This document shows positions 44,742 through 53,763 of a DNA stretch of 64,000 nucleotides, piece by piece (the first letter of the stretch is position 1; each line of letters opens with the position of its first letter). The DNA lies in the NCBI RefSeq assembly GCF_016411865.1, contig NZ_JAEKJA010000021.1:62001-126000 (forward strand). The letters are read 5' to 3'. The position numbers and the translations under genes are program-made. The notes below the pieces were generated by a model, which worked only from the letters and a program-made list of their open reading frames with translations, was not told where the DNA came from and did not search any database. The DNA comes from Acuticoccus mangrovi. Its GTDB lineage: Bacteria > Pseudomonadota > Alphaproteobacteria > Rhizobiales > Amorphaceae.

Positions 44742-45539
44742 ATGGAGACACCCACCGATCGAGCCTACGAAAACAGCGCCTATATTCCCGATGCCGACGC
44801 CTTCACCCACCGCTGGGCCGCGGCGGCACGGGCCTTTCGGGCCGACGCGCGCCGCCGTCTCGACGTCGCCTACGGCCTCGGGCCGCGCGAGCGCTACGAT
44901 CTCTTTCTGCCCGAGGGCGCGCCGCGCGGGCTCGTCGCCTTCATCCACGGCGGCTACTGGATGGCCTTCGACAAGTCGTCGTGGTCGCACCTTGCGGCGG
45001 GGCCGCTCGCGCACGGGCTCGCCGTGATGGTGCCGAGCTACCCCTTGTGCCCGCAGGTGCGGGTGGGGGCGATCGTGACCGCCGTCGGCGCCGCGATCGA
45101 CCATGCCGCCGAGACCGTCGCCGGACCCATCGTGGTGTGTGGCCACTCCGCCGGCGGCCATCTCGCGGCGCGGATGGGGTGCCGCGATGCGCCGCTCACG
45201 GAGGGGGTGGCGGCGCGGGTGGCGCGGATCGTGTCGGTTTCCGGCATCCACGATCTGCGCCCGCTGCTTACGACGCGGATGAACGAGACGCTCGGCCTCG
45301 ACCTCGCCGAGGCGCGCCGCGAGAGCCCGGTCCTCGCCGACCCGGCCGACGTCGACCTCGTGACCTGGGTCGGCGACGGGGAACGGCCGCAGCTGCGCCG
45401 CCAAAGCCGGCTCTTGTCGATGATCTGGGAGGGGCTCGCCCGCTCGGTGCGCCACGTGGAGGCGCCCGACCGGCACCATTTCGACGTGGTGGAGGACCTT
45501 GCCGACCCCGCCTCGGCGCTGACGCGGGCGCTGCTCTGA
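44742..45539 (+). CDS. Alpha/beta hydrolase, probable arylformamidase (kynurenine formamidase)
   Basis: A 265-aa hydrolase with the oxyanion-hole motif HGGYW (AFIHGGYWMAFDKSSWSHLA), the nucleophile elbow GHSAGGHLAARM and a C-terminal catalytic His in RHHFDVVEDL. The HGGYW form is typical of arylformamidases, which turn N-formylkynurenine into kynurenine. Kynureninase lies three genes downstream on the same strand, which supports that role. The ATG has GGGGAG six bases upstream, 15 bp after iorB. Confidence 0.8.
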   Translation: METPTDRAYENSAYIPDADAFTHRWAAAARAFRADARRRLDVAYGLGPRERYDLFLPEGAPRGLVAFIHGGYWMAFDKSSWSHLAAGPLAHGLAVMVPSYPLCPQVRVGAIVTAVGAAIDHAAETVAGPIVVCGHSAGGHLAARMGCRDAPLTEGVAARVARIVSVSGIHDLRPLLTTRMNETLGLDLAEARRESPVLADPADVDLVTWVGDGERPQLRRQSRLLSMIWEGLARSVRHVEAPDRHHFDVVEDLADPASALTRALL

Positions 45540-45650
45540 CAGGATCTCTGGCGGATCGTGCGATGCGGCCGCGTCTCGCTTCCCCGCGGCGACGTGTGGC
45601 TCTAGGCTGGGTGAGCTCGCCGCGCCGGCCGCAACGCTCCGGAGACCCCC

Positions 45651-46502
45651 GTGCCAGGTCCTCACCCCGCCCCCCTCGCGCCGCCTCTGCGGGACGAAGC
45701 CGCGAGCCGGTTCCGCGCCCTCCACGCTGAGTTCCTCGTGCTGCCCAACCCCTGGGACGCCGGCACCGCCCGCCTTCTCGCCGATCTCGGCTTTGCGGCC
45801 ATCGCCTCTTCCTCGGCGGCGCAGGCCTGGGCAGAGGGCAAGCCTGATGGAGCGATCGGCCGCAAGAGCGCCATCGCCCACGCCGCCATGCTGTCCGCCG
45901 CGTCCGGGCTGCCGGTGAACGGCGACTTCGAAGCCGGCTTCGGCATCACCCCCGCCGAGGTGGCCGACACGATCGAGGCGGCTCTCGAGGCGGGCGTCGC
46001 CGGCTGCTCGATCGAGGACACCGCCCACGACCGGCCGGAGCCGATCTTCGACGAGATCATGTCGTGCCGTCGCCTCGAGGCGGCCCGCGACGCGGTGGAG
46101 CGGGCCGGCAGCGACTTCGTGCTCACCGGGCGCTGCGAGATTCTCGCCTTCGACGTGCCCGATCGCCTCGCCATCGCCTGCCGGCGCTTGAAGGCCTACG
46201 AGGCGGCGGGGGCGCACGTCGTCTACGCGCCGGGCCTCACGCGGGCCGAAGACATCGAGCGGGTGCTCGTCGAGGTGTCCGTGCCGCTCAGCGTGATCGC
46301 GGGCGTCGGCGGGGTGAGCGACGATCTCGCGGCGCTCAAGGCGCTGGGCGTGTCGCGGGTGACGCTCGGCTCCAACCTCTACAAGGTGGCGCTCGGCGCG
46401 TTTGTCACCGCCGCCGAGGGGTTGCGCGAGGCCGAGCGGGCCGATCTGCCGGGCAAGCTCACCTCCGCCTTCTTCGACGACCGCTTCGAGCGCAAGAGAT
46501 GA
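45651..46502 (+). CDS. Isocitrate lyase/PEP mutase family protein
   Basis: A 283-aa TIM-barrel protein of the ICL/PEP mutase superfamily. Landmarks are [32 protein letters not shown] (metal-binding Asp) and [10 protein letters not shown], followed by TGRCEIL. Family members cleave or rearrange C-C or P-C bonds (methylisocitrate lyase, oxaloacetate decarboxylase, carboxyvinyl-phosphonate mutase), so the reaction is open. The start is GTG with GGAG six bases upstream. The stop overlaps the next ATG. Confidence 0.85.
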   Translation: MPGPHPAPLAPPLRDEAASRFRALHAEFLVLPNPWDAGTARLLADLGFAAIASSSAAQAWAEGKPDGAIGRKSAIAHAAMLSAASGLPVNGDFEAGFGITPAEVADTIEAALEAGVAGCSIEDTAHDRPEPIFDEIMSCRRLEAARDAVERAGSDFVLTGRCEILAFDVPDRLAIACRRLKAYEAAGAHVVYAPGLTRAEDIERVLVEVSVPLSVIAGVGGVSDDLAALKALGVSRVTLGSNLYKVALGAFVTAAEGLREAERADLPGKLTSAFFDDRFERKR

Positions 46503-46846
46503 CCGAGGCCGACGTGCGCGAGCTCTTCGCCCCGGTGACGCCTGTCACGGTGCGGCGGATGTTCGGCGGGCTCGGCGTCTATGGCGAGGCCGGCATCTTC
46601 GCCCTCGTCGCCCACGGCGAGCTCTTCATGAAGGTGGACGGGGAAACGCGCGACGCCTTCGAGGCGGCCGGGTCCACCCCCTTCGTCTACGACGGATCGG
46701 GAAAGACGGTGACGATGCCCTATATGCGCCTGCCCGCCGAGGCGTTCGACGACGAGGAGCGGCTCGTCGCGTTCACCCGCCTCGCCCTTGCCGCCGCCGC
46801 CCGCGCGCCCGCCCGGCCGCGGCGCTCGGCACGGGGCGCGCGATGA
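46499..46846 (+). CDS. TfoX N-terminal domain protein
   Basis: A 115-aa protein with the TfoX N-terminal domain: [40 protein letters not shown] and [17 protein letters not shown]. It lacks the C-terminal domain of Sxy/TfoX competence regulators; such short proteins are common in alphaproteobacteria with no known role. It overlaps both neighbours by 4 nt (ATGA at each end), so it is made within the ICL-like/kynU operon. The tail is rich in Ala, Pro and Arg. Confidence 0.85.
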   Translation: MTEADVRELFAPVTPVTVRRMFGGLGVYGEAGIFALVAHGELFMKVDGETRDAFEAAGSTPFVYDGSGKTVTMPYMRLPAEAFDDEERLVAFTRLALAAAARAPARPRRSARGAR

Positions 46847-48066
46847 GCGCCGCGACCCGCGCCGAGGCGGCGGCGCTCGACGCCGCCGACCCTCTCGCCC
46901 ATCACCGCGCCGCGTTCGACTTGCCCGACGTGATCTATCTCGACGGCAACTCGCTCGGGCCGCTGACGCGGGCGGCGCGCGAGCGCGTCGCCACGGTGGT
47001 GGGCGAGGAGTGGGGGGAGGGGCTCATCCGCTCCTGGAACACCGCCGGCTGGGTGGATCTGCCGACCCGCGTGGCGGCCAAGATCGCCCCGCTGATCGGC
47101 GCGGCCCCGCGGGACGTGATCGTGACCGACTCCACCTCCGTCAACCTCTTCAAGGTGCTGTCGGCGGCGCTGTCGGAGGCTTTGCCGGGGCGCCGCACGA
47201 TCCTCTCCGAGCCCGGCAACTTTCCGACCGACCTCTATATCGCCGAGGGCGTCGCGGCGGGGGAGGGGGCGGCGCTGGCGCTGTCGGACGACCCGCTTGC
47301 CGCTCTCGACGAGAGCGTGGCGGTGCTGATGCTGACCGAGGTGGACTACCGCACCGGCCGCCGCCACGACATGGCCCGCGTGACGGCCGCCGCCCATCGC
47401 GTCGGGGCCCTGACCGTCTGGGACCTCGCCCATTCGGCCGGGGCACTGCCGGTGGACCTTGCCGGCGCAGGCGCCGACTTCGCCGTCGGCTGCGGCTACA
47501 AATATCTGAACGGCGGGCCGGGGGCGCCGGCCTTCCTCTACGTCGCGCCGCAGCATCAGGACGCGACGCAGCCCCTGTCGGGATGGTTCGGCCACGCCGC
47601 CCCCTTCGCCTTCGAGCCCGCCTATCAGCCGGCGGCGGGCATCGAGCGCTTCCTGACCGGCACCCCCTCGGTCATCGCGATGAGCGCGCTCGACGCGGCG
47701 CTCGACGTCTTCGCCGACGTCGATCTGACGGCGGTGGCGGCGAAGTCGGCGGCGCTCGCCGATCTGATGATCGCCCGCGTCGACGCCCTCTGCGGCGACC
47801 ATCTGACGCTCGCGAGCCCACGCTCGGCGGCGACGCGCGGCAGCCAGGTGTCGTTCCGCCATCCCTCGGGCTACCCGGTGATGCAGGCGCTGATCGCGGC
47901 GGGCGTGATCGGCGACTTCCGGGCCCCCGACATCCTGCGCTTCGGCTTCACGCCGCTCTACACGCGCTTCGTGGACGTGTTCGACGCGGTGGACATCTTG
48001 GCCGACATTCTCGCCGCGCGCCGGTGGGATGCGCCGCAATTCCACCGCCGCGCGGCGGTGACGTGA
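46843..48066 (+). CDS. kynU: Kynureninase
   Basis: A 407-aa PLP enzyme cleaving kynurenine to anthranilate and alanine. Signatures are [20 protein letters not shown] near residue 28, [45 protein letters not shown] and the PLP-lysine segment [17 protein letters not shown]-terminal [19 protein letters not shown] and [18 protein letters not shown] also fit. It overlaps the TfoX gene. With the arylformamidase it gives two steps of tryptophan breakdown; the dioxygenase is not in view. Confidence 0.95.
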   Translation: MSAATRAEAAALDAADPLAHHRAAFDLPDVIYLDGNSLGPLTRAARERVATVVGEEWGEGLIRSWNTAGWVDLPTRVAAKIAPLIGAAPRDVIVTDSTSVNLFKVLSAALSEALPGRRTILSEPGNFPTDLYIAEGVAAGEGAALALSDDPLAALDESVAVLMLTEVDYRTGRRHDMARVTAAAHRVGALTVWDLAHSAGALPVDLAGAGADFAVGCGYKYLNGGPGAPAFLYVAPQHQDATQPLSGWFGHAAPFAFEPAYQPAAGIERFLTGTPSVIAMSALDAALDVFADVDLTAVAAKSAALADLMIARVDALCGDHLTLASPRSAATRGSQVSFRHPSGYPVMQALIAAGVIGDFRAPDILRFGFTPLYTRFVDVFDAVDILADILAARRWDAPQFHRRAAVT

Positions 48067-48150
48067 ATTCTGAGTGGTTTGGTGGCGAAGTGGTGTTGCA
48101 AAGCGTCGTCGCCCCGGCTAGATGAGGGCTCCCGCGGGACACGCTCCCGC

Positions 48151-48167
48151 CCCGGGCCCCGCCCGGG
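48151..48167. other. Inverted repeat between kynU and tRNA-Arg
   Basis: CCCGGG-CCCCG-CCCGGG forms a strong 6-bp stem with a 5-nt loop, 84 bp past the kynU stop and 10 bp before the tRNA. It could slow or end transcription from the operon, but no T-run follows, so it is not a typical intrinsic terminator. Confidence 0.35.
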
Positions 48168-48177
48168 ACCCAGGCAG

Positions 48178-48254
48178 GCGCCGGTAGCTCAGCTGGATAG
48201 AGCACCAGACTACGAATCTGGGGGTCGGGGGTTCGAATCCTCCCCGGCGCGCCA
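48178..48254 (+). tRNA. tRNA-Arg (anticodon ACG)
   Basis: A 77-nt cloverleaf with acceptor GCGCCGG paired to CCGGCGC, D arm GCTCAGCTGGATAGAGC, anticodon arm CCAGA-CTACGAA-TCTGG (ACG), T arm GGGGGTTCGAATCCTCC, discriminator G and encoded CCA (48252-48254). It sits at the boundary between the catabolic cluster and the IS relic/CRISPR-Cas region, a position typical for integration sites. Confidence 0.96.
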
Positions 48255-48351
48255 TATTGCCAGTAACATACTGTTTTCCATGGTAATTTTCTAGGCGTTC
48301 CCAGCAATCGGCAGGTGAGCGTTCCCAATCGCGTTCACGCTCCACCCTCGA

Positions 48352-48756
48352 TCATGCGCCTCGACGCTGACGTTTCTCGACCAGCTGGTCGAAGAGATGC
48401 CCGTCTCGATCCAGCGCATCCAGACCGGTCGCGGCCAGGAGTTCTTCGCCTACGCGGTTCAGGAGCGGCTTCGCTCGTGGAGCATCAGGTTCCGCCCGAT
48501 CCGCCCGCGGTCACCGCATTTCAACGGTAAGGTCGAACGGGTGCAACGGACCGCGCCCGACGAGTTCTGGCCGATGGTCGACCTCAAAGACCCGGAGCTC
48601 GAAGCGCGACTGGCGGAGTGGCAGCACGTCGACAACTGGGCGCGTCCGCACGACAGCCTCGGTGGCAGCGCTTCCACCGGCGAGGACATCGCTGCGTCGT
48701 ATGACCCGAACGCCGAGCCCATCCTGCCGCGCGACCACTGGCCGGCGCGACGCTGA
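48352..48756 (+). pseudogene. IS481-like transposase, truncated C-terminal remnant
   Basis: The frame reads TFLDQLVEEMPVSIQRIQTG, then RGQEFFAYAVQERLRSWSIR, SPHFNGKVERVQRTAPDEFW and PHDSLGGSASTGED. This is the end of an rve integrase-core transposase of the IS481 type (HFNGKVERVQRT with the catalytic Glu). The N-terminal helix-turn-helix and the first catalytic aspartates are missing; upstream bases do not continue the frame cleanly. About 120 codons from the ATG at 48397 remain. It is a decayed copy between tRNA-Arg and cas3. Confidence 0.8.
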
Positions 48757-49038
48757 CGAGTGAAACGATGTCAGCAGATCCCACACTCCACAGTTGAAGC
48801 TAGCAGCGCAGAGCGAATTGTGGCGATCGCGAAGCGGTTTTAGACAAGGAATTACCGCGAAGAAATTCAACTACTTGAGGTGGCGTTAGCGTCTATCCAA
48901 AACGCACGGCAACGACTGCTACGGGCGGCTCGGCACGCGATATCCGCCCAAGCCGACTATCAGGACGATCGCGGGTCGGCGCCCAAACGGCTCGCCGAGA
49001 CCGTTTTTCGCTGGCATCGTTCGCTTTTGGGAATTCCG
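48757..49038. other. Region upstream of cas3
   Basis: About 280 bp between the transposase remnant and the cas3 start. An open frame continues upstream from cas3 (from 48880) but its translation lacks family similarity, so it is taken as leader. The cas operon promoter should lie here; AT-richer sequence is present around 48810-48890 but no clear -35/-10 pair was settled. Confidence 0.4.
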
Positions 49039-51273
49039 ATGTTTTATGCGCACTCGACTGACCGATCGGATCGCACGGACTGGCAAACACTTCAGCAACA
49101 CCTCGAAGCGGTCTCCGAGGATGCCGCGCGGCGCGGCGAGCCGCTAGGGATCGCGCCAGCAGCCCGGCTCGCTGGCCTACTGCATGATCTCGGTAAGTAT
49201 ACGCCCGCCTTCCAGGCACGGCTCGCCGGTGCCTCGGAACGAGTCGACCACTCGACGGCGGGGGCGGCCGTGGCCCTTGGGCTCGCCGCAACGGGGGACG
49301 ACCGGTATGTTGCCGAGCTTGTCGCCCACGCCATCGCCGGTCATCACGCCGGACTGCCCGATCGGATCGGCCAAGGCGCGCTCGATGATCGGTTGAAGAT
49401 GTTCGACCCGACGTCGCTCGCCCCGATGTGGCGTGACGAGATCGTGCCGGAGGCGAAGGGGCTGATGCCCACCCTCGACTGGGGTGTTGGCAAGGAGAGC
49501 TTCCTGTTCCGCTTTGCTCTTCTCGGGCGAATGATCTTCTCTTGCCTTGTGGATGCCGACTATCGCGACACGGAGGCCTTCTACGGCACCGTGCCGGCAG
49601 CGCGGCGCGAGCAGCCGCCGCTCGCCGAGCATCTTCCGGGCTTTCTCGAGCAGCTGAAGAAGCATCTGGCGGCCCTTTCCGGCGAGGGAGCCGTCAACTG
49701 CCTGCGCGGCGAGATCCTCCAGCACGTCCGCGAGCGGGCGGTGGAGGCGCCGGGGCTCTTCACGCTCACCGTGCCGACAGGCGGCGGCAAGACGCTCGCC
49801 TCGCTCGCCTTCGCGCTCGACCATGCCAACCGGCATGACCTGCGTCGCATCATCGTCGCCATCCCCTTTACGTCGGTCGTTGACCAGACCGCCGCTCTTC
49901 TGCGCGGTATTCTCGGCGCCGAGACCGTTTTGGAGCACCACGGCGCCATCGAAGTGGAGGGGCGGTCGAGCGACGCCGATAGCGGGGCAGACAAATTGCG
50001 CCTCGCCATGGAGGACTGGTCGGCACCCGTCGTGGTGACGACGCATGTGCAGCTCTTCGAGAGCCTCTTTGCCGCACGACCCTCACGCTGCCGCAAGCTG
50101 CACAACATTGCCGGCAGCGTCATCGTGCTCGACGAGGCGCAAACGCTGCCACGCCACCTCCTTGCACCGACGGTGCGGATGATCGACGCCCTCGCCGCCA
50201 ACTGGCGCACCTCGGTGGTGCTATGCACCGCCACCCAGCCCGCCTTCGACGCGGAGCGGCTGACGAAGGGGCACCCTTTGGCGCTGCCGCTCGCGGGGCG
50301 CGAACTTGCACCCGACCCGGCGCGGCTCGCCCGGGAGATGAAGCGGGTGCGCCTTCATTTTGGCGGTGCGATGGACGACACAGCCCTGGTGGGAGCGCTC
50401 GGCGAGACCGGGCAAGGCCTCGTCATCGTCAACAGCCGTGGGCATGCGCTGGCGCTCTACCGGGCCGCAGTCGCGGCCGGGCTCGACGGTATGGTTCACC
50501 TCACGACCAGGCAGTACGCAGCGCACCGGCGACGGATCCTCAAGGACGTTCGCGACCGGCTTGATGTGGGGGCGCCGTGTCGGGTGGTCGCGACGTCGCT
50601 GGTGGAGGCCGGCGTTGATCTCGACTTTCCGCGGGTCTGGCGCGCCGAGGCGGGGCTCGACCAGATCGCCCAGGCGGCGGGCCGCTGCAACCGCGAGGGG
50701 CGCCGGCCGGTGGAGGAGAGCATCGTCACGGTGTTCGAGGCGCCGAACAATCCGGCGCCGCCCGAGATCAAGGGCCTCGTCGGCGACCTCGCTCGCATGG
50801 CGCACAAGCATGACGACCTCCTCTCGCCAGATGCGATCACCGACTATTTCGGCGAAGTCTATTGGCGGCTCGACAGCGGCATCGACCGCGAGAGGATCTG
50901 CGACATGTTCCGGGCCGATGCCCGTGGCACGAACTTCGCGTACCGCAGCGCGGCCGAGGCTTATCGCATGATCGAGAGCGGAATGGTGCCGGTGATCGTG
51001 CCGCGCGAGACCGAGGCCGTGGCGGCCGTCGCCGACCTTGCGATTGCCGACGTGCCGTCCGGCCTTCTTGCGCGGCGGCTGCAGGCGCATCTCGTGCAGG
51101 TGCCACCGAAGGCACGGATTCGGCTCCTCGCCAACGGCCATGTCGCCTTCATCGCCCCCGAGATGCGCGGTGATCAGTTCGCCGTCCTACGCACGCTGTC
51201 GTTTTACGAGGAGGATATCGGGTTGGTGTGGGAGGACGCAGACTATCTCGAGGCGGAGAGCCTCTTGGTCTAA
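49039..51273 (+). CDS. cas3: CRISPR-associated nuclease/helicase Cas3 (type I-C)
   Basis: A 744-aa protein with an N-terminal HD nuclease (H5 in MFYAHST; H49-D50 in LAGLLHDLGKYTPAFQ; HSTAGA; AGHHAGLP) and an SF2 helicase. Walker A is PTGGGKT (246-252), the DEAQ box is at 365-368 (VIVLDEAQTLPRHLL), and motif VI is in QIAQAAGRCNREG. It degrades target DNA after Cascade binding. The start at MFYAH puts the HD motif where Cas3 proteins have it. It is first in the cas operon, 73 bp before cas5c. Confidence 0.95.
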   Translation: MFYAHSTDRSDRTDWQTLQQHLEAVSEDAARRGEPLGIAPAARLAGLLHDLGKYTPAFQARLAGASERVDHSTAGAAVALGLAATGDDRYVAELVAHAIAGHHAGLPDRIGQGALDDRLKMFDPTSLAPMWRDEIVPEAKGLMPTLDWGVGKESFLFRFALLGRMIFSCLVDADYRDTEAFYGTVPAARREQPPLAEHLPGFLEQLKKHLAALSGEGAVNCLRGEILQHVRERAVEAPGLFTLTVPTGGGKTLASLAFALDHANRHDLRRIIVAIPFTSVVDQTAALLRGILGAETVLEHHGAIEVEGRSSDADSGADKLRLAMEDWSAPVVVTTHVQLFESLFAARPSRCRKLHNIAGSVIVLDEAQTLPRHLLAPTVRMIDALAANWRTSVVLCTATQPAFDAERLTKGHPLALPLAGRELAPDPARLAREMKRVRLHFGGAMDDTALVGALGETGQGLVIVNSRGHALALYRAAVAAGLDGMVHLTTRQYAAHRRRILKDVRDRLDVGAPCRVVATSLVEAGVDLDFPRVWRAEAGLDQIAQAAGRCNREGRRPVEESIVTVFEAPNNPAPPEIKGLVGDLARMAHKHDDLLSPDAITDYFGEVYWRLDSGIDRERICDMFRADARGTNFAYRSAAEAYRMIESGMVPVIVPRETEAVAAVADLAIADVPSGLLARRLQAHLVQVPPKARIRLLANGHVAFIAPEMRGDQFAVLRTLSFYEEDIGLVWEDADYLEAESLLV

Positions 51274-51346
51274 GGTGAGAGTCGATTCACCGATTGCCAT
51301 ATTGTCATTCATCCCTCAGTATAAGTTTCATTCGAGTGAAAATTAG

Positions 51347-52036
51347 ATGACCTACGGTATTCACCTTCACGTCAGCGGGCCTTTTGCCTGCTTTACCCGC
51401 CCCGAGATGAAGGTCGAGCGGGTGTCCTACGACGTGATGACGCCGTCGGCAGCCCGCGGCATTCTGGAGGCGGTCCACTGGAAGCCAGCGATCCGTTGGG
51501 TGATCGACTCGATTCACGTCCTCAAACCGATCCGTTTTCAGTCGATCCGGCGCAACGAGGTCGGCGCCAAAGCTTCCTATGCCGCGGCGAAGAGCGCCAT
51601 GCGGCGTGGCGACGTGAACGGCCTCGCGCTGCGGATTGACGAGAACCGCCAGCAGCGCGCGTCCACCGTGCTCGTCGACGTCGCCTACGTCATCGAGGCG
51701 CACTTCGAGATGACGGCGAAGGCGGGGCCGGACGACAACCCGGCCAAGCACTTCGACATGTTCAACCGCCGTGCCGCGCGCGGCCAGGCGTTCGTGCAGC
51801 CGGTGCTCGGCACCCGCGAGTTCGACGCGCGCTTCACCCTGGTGCCGCAGGGAACGCCGACACCGGTGCCGGAGGAGACCGAAGGCCTCGGCTTCGACGC
51901 GCCGCGGGATCTCGGCTTCATGCTCTGGGACGTCGATCATGACACTCCCGGCAAACCCTCCATGTTCTTTCGCGCCACACTCACCAATGGGGTGTTGATG
52001 GTGCCGCAACCGGGTTCCCCGGAGATTCTCAAGTGA
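51347..52036 (+). CDS. cas5c: Type I-C Cascade subunit Cas5c (Cas5d), pre-crRNA processing
   Basis: A 229-aa protein with the Cas5d opening YGIHLHVSGPFACFTRPEMK and VERVSYDVMTPSAARGILEA. The family's KPIRFQSIRRNEV and central QRASTVLVDVAYVIEAHFE follow, as does FVQPVLGTREFDARF. In type I-C, which lacks Cas6, Cas5c cuts the repeat RNA; no cas6 is present here, in agreement. The stop overlaps cas8c (GTGA). Confidence 0.95.
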   Translation: MTYGIHLHVSGPFACFTRPEMKVERVSYDVMTPSAARGILEAVHWKPAIRWVIDSIHVLKPIRFQSIRRNEVGAKASYAAAKSAMRRGDVNGLALRIDENRQQRASTVLVDVAYVIEAHFEMTAKAGPDDNPAKHFDMFNRRAARGQAFVQPVLGTREFDARFTLVPQGTPTPVPEETEGLGFDAPRDLGFMLWDVDHDTPGKPSMFFRATLTNGVLMVPQPGSPEILK

Positions 52037-53763
52037 CGATCCTGTCGGCCCTCGCCGCAGCGACGCTGCCGGACGCGCCACCGGAGGGCTATGCGGAAGG
52101 GAAGGTCTCGATTCTCGTCTCGCTCGAGCCGGACGGCCGTGTGGCGAACGTTGCGGATCTGCGCATCCCGCGCGGCAAGAAGCTCACTCCGACGACCATG
52201 ATGGTGCCGGCGCCGGTGAAACGCACCTCCGGGATCGCGCCGAACTTTCTGTGGGACAAGACCGCCTATGCGCTCGGCGTGACGGCCGGAGCCGGCAAGC
52301 GAACCGCCGAGGAGCACGCCGCCTTCGTCGCGCGCCACGAGGAATGGCTCGCCGGCACGAACGACGAAGGTCTCGTGGCGTTCCTCGCCTTCCTGAGGGA
52401 CTGGTCGCCCGAGCGCTTTTCCACCCCCGAATGGCCAGTGGAGGCGATCGACGACAACGTCGTCTTCTGCCTCGAGAGCGAACGCCGCGCCGGCGTTCGC
52501 TTGCACGACCGTCCCGCCGCGAGAGCACTCTGGGCACGCCTCGGCGCGAAGGACCCGGCAAGCGACATCGTCTGCCTTGTCACCGGCGAGAGAGGTCCGC
52601 TCGCGGAGCTCCACCCGTCCATCAAGGGCGTTTGGGGTGGGCAGACGGCGGGTGGCTCGATCGTCTCGTTCAACCAGGACGCGTTCACCTCCTACGGCCA
52701 CGAGCAGGGAGCGAACGCACCCGTCTCTCAGGCAGCGGCGCTCGCCTACACCGGGGTGCTCAATCGGTTCCTCGCCCCCGGCAGCGGGCACCGCGTGCAG
52801 ATCGGCGACGCCTCCACGGTCTTCTGGGCCGAGGCGGCAGACGCGGCGGTCGCCGAGACTGCAGCAGGGGTGTTCAGCCAAGCCTTCGGCAACACGATCG
52901 ACAGCGAGATCGAGGCCGCCCGGGTCGGCGCCGTGCTCGAGGCGATCCATCGCGGCAGGCCACTCGTCGAGGCCGCGCCGGATCTCGCTGAAGGGGTGCG
53001 CTTCTACGTCCTCGGCCTTGCGCCAAACGCGGCGCGGATCTCGATCCGCTTCTGGCTGGAGGACGACTTCGCCACGCTGATGCATCACTACGGCCGCTTC
53101 GCCGAAGACATCCGCATCGAGCCCGCTCCGCGCGACGGGGTTCCCCCGCTGTGGCGCTATCTCCTGGAACTCGCGCCCCAGGGCAAGCGCGAGAATGTGC
53201 CGCCGAACCTCGCCGGCGAGGTGATGCGCGCGATCCTCACCGGCGCCCGCTACCCACAATCGCTCCTCGCCGCGACGCTAATGCGCATCCGTGCCGACCG
53301 CCGCGTCGGCCCGCTGCGCGCCGGGCTCGTCAAGGCGCTTCTCGCCCGCAACCATTCTGGGAGGCCACCCGTGGCGCGCGACGTCGACAACCCTTCCGCA
53401 GCCTACCAACTCGGCCGGCTCTTCGCCGTGATGGAAGCCGCACAATATGCCGCGCTCGGCCGGGTCAACGCCCCGATCGGCGACCGCTACTACGCCGCCG
53501 CTTCCTCGACCCCTGCCCGCGTCTTTGCCGCCCTGATGCGGGGCCTCAAGACCCACGTCTCGGATGCCCGCAAGCGTGGTCGCGGCGGCTGGATCGAGCC
53601 GCGAGTTGAGGAAATCGTCAGCAAGCTCGAACCAGATCTGCCGAAGACGCTGTGCCTCGAGGACCAGGGCCGCTTCGCTCTCGGCTACTACCACGAGAAG
53701 TCATACCGGCCGCCCGAGACGGTGGTTGAGGACAAGACGCCCGCTGAAGGAGACGCCGAATGA
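52033..53763 (+). CDS. cas8c: Type I-C Cascade large subunit Cas8c (Csd1)
   Basis: A 576-aa protein with Csd1 landmarks: VSILVSLEPDGRVANVADLR, PNFLWDKTAYALGVTAGAGK, HAAFVARHEEWLAG, GGSIVSFNQDAFTSYGHEQG, and later RISIRFWLEDDFATLMHHYG and SAAYQLGRLFAVMEAAQYAA. It recognises the PAM and recruits Cas3. The start is GTG overlapping cas5c. The stop overlaps cas7c (ATGA). Confidence 0.95.
   Translation: MTILSALAAATLPDAPPEGYAEGKVSILVSLEPDGRVANVADLRIPRGKKLTPTTMMVPAPVKRTSGIAPNFLWDKTAYALGVTAGAGKRTAEEHAAFVARHEEWLAGTNDEGLVAFLAFLRDWSPERFSTPEWPVEAIDDNVVFCLESERRAGVRLHDRPAARALWARLGAKDPASDIVCLVTGERGPLAELHPSIKGVWGGQTAGGSIVSFNQDAFTSYGHEQGANAPVSQAAALAYTGVLNRFLAPGSGHRVQIGDASTVFWAEAADAAVAETAAGVFSQAFGNTIDSEIEAARVGAVLEAIHRGRPLVEAAPDLAEGVRFYVLGLAPNAARISIRFWLEDDFATLMHHYGRFAEDIRIEPAPRDGVPPLWRYLLELAPQGKRENVPPNLAGEVMRAILTGARYPQSLLAATLMRIRADRRVGPLRAGLVKALLARNHSGRPPVARDVDNPSAAYQLGRLFAVMEAAQYAALGRVNAPIGDRYYAAASSTPARVFAALMRGLKTHVSDARKRGRGGWIEPRVEEIVSKLEPDLPKTLCLEDQGRFALGYYHEKSYRPPETVVEDKTPAEGDAE

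Noticed and set aside
48880-49038. N-terminal extension of Cas3 from 48880
   Set aside because: The extra 53 residues precede the conserved HD start (FYAHS) and have no Cas3 similarity; the ATG at 49039 fits the family.
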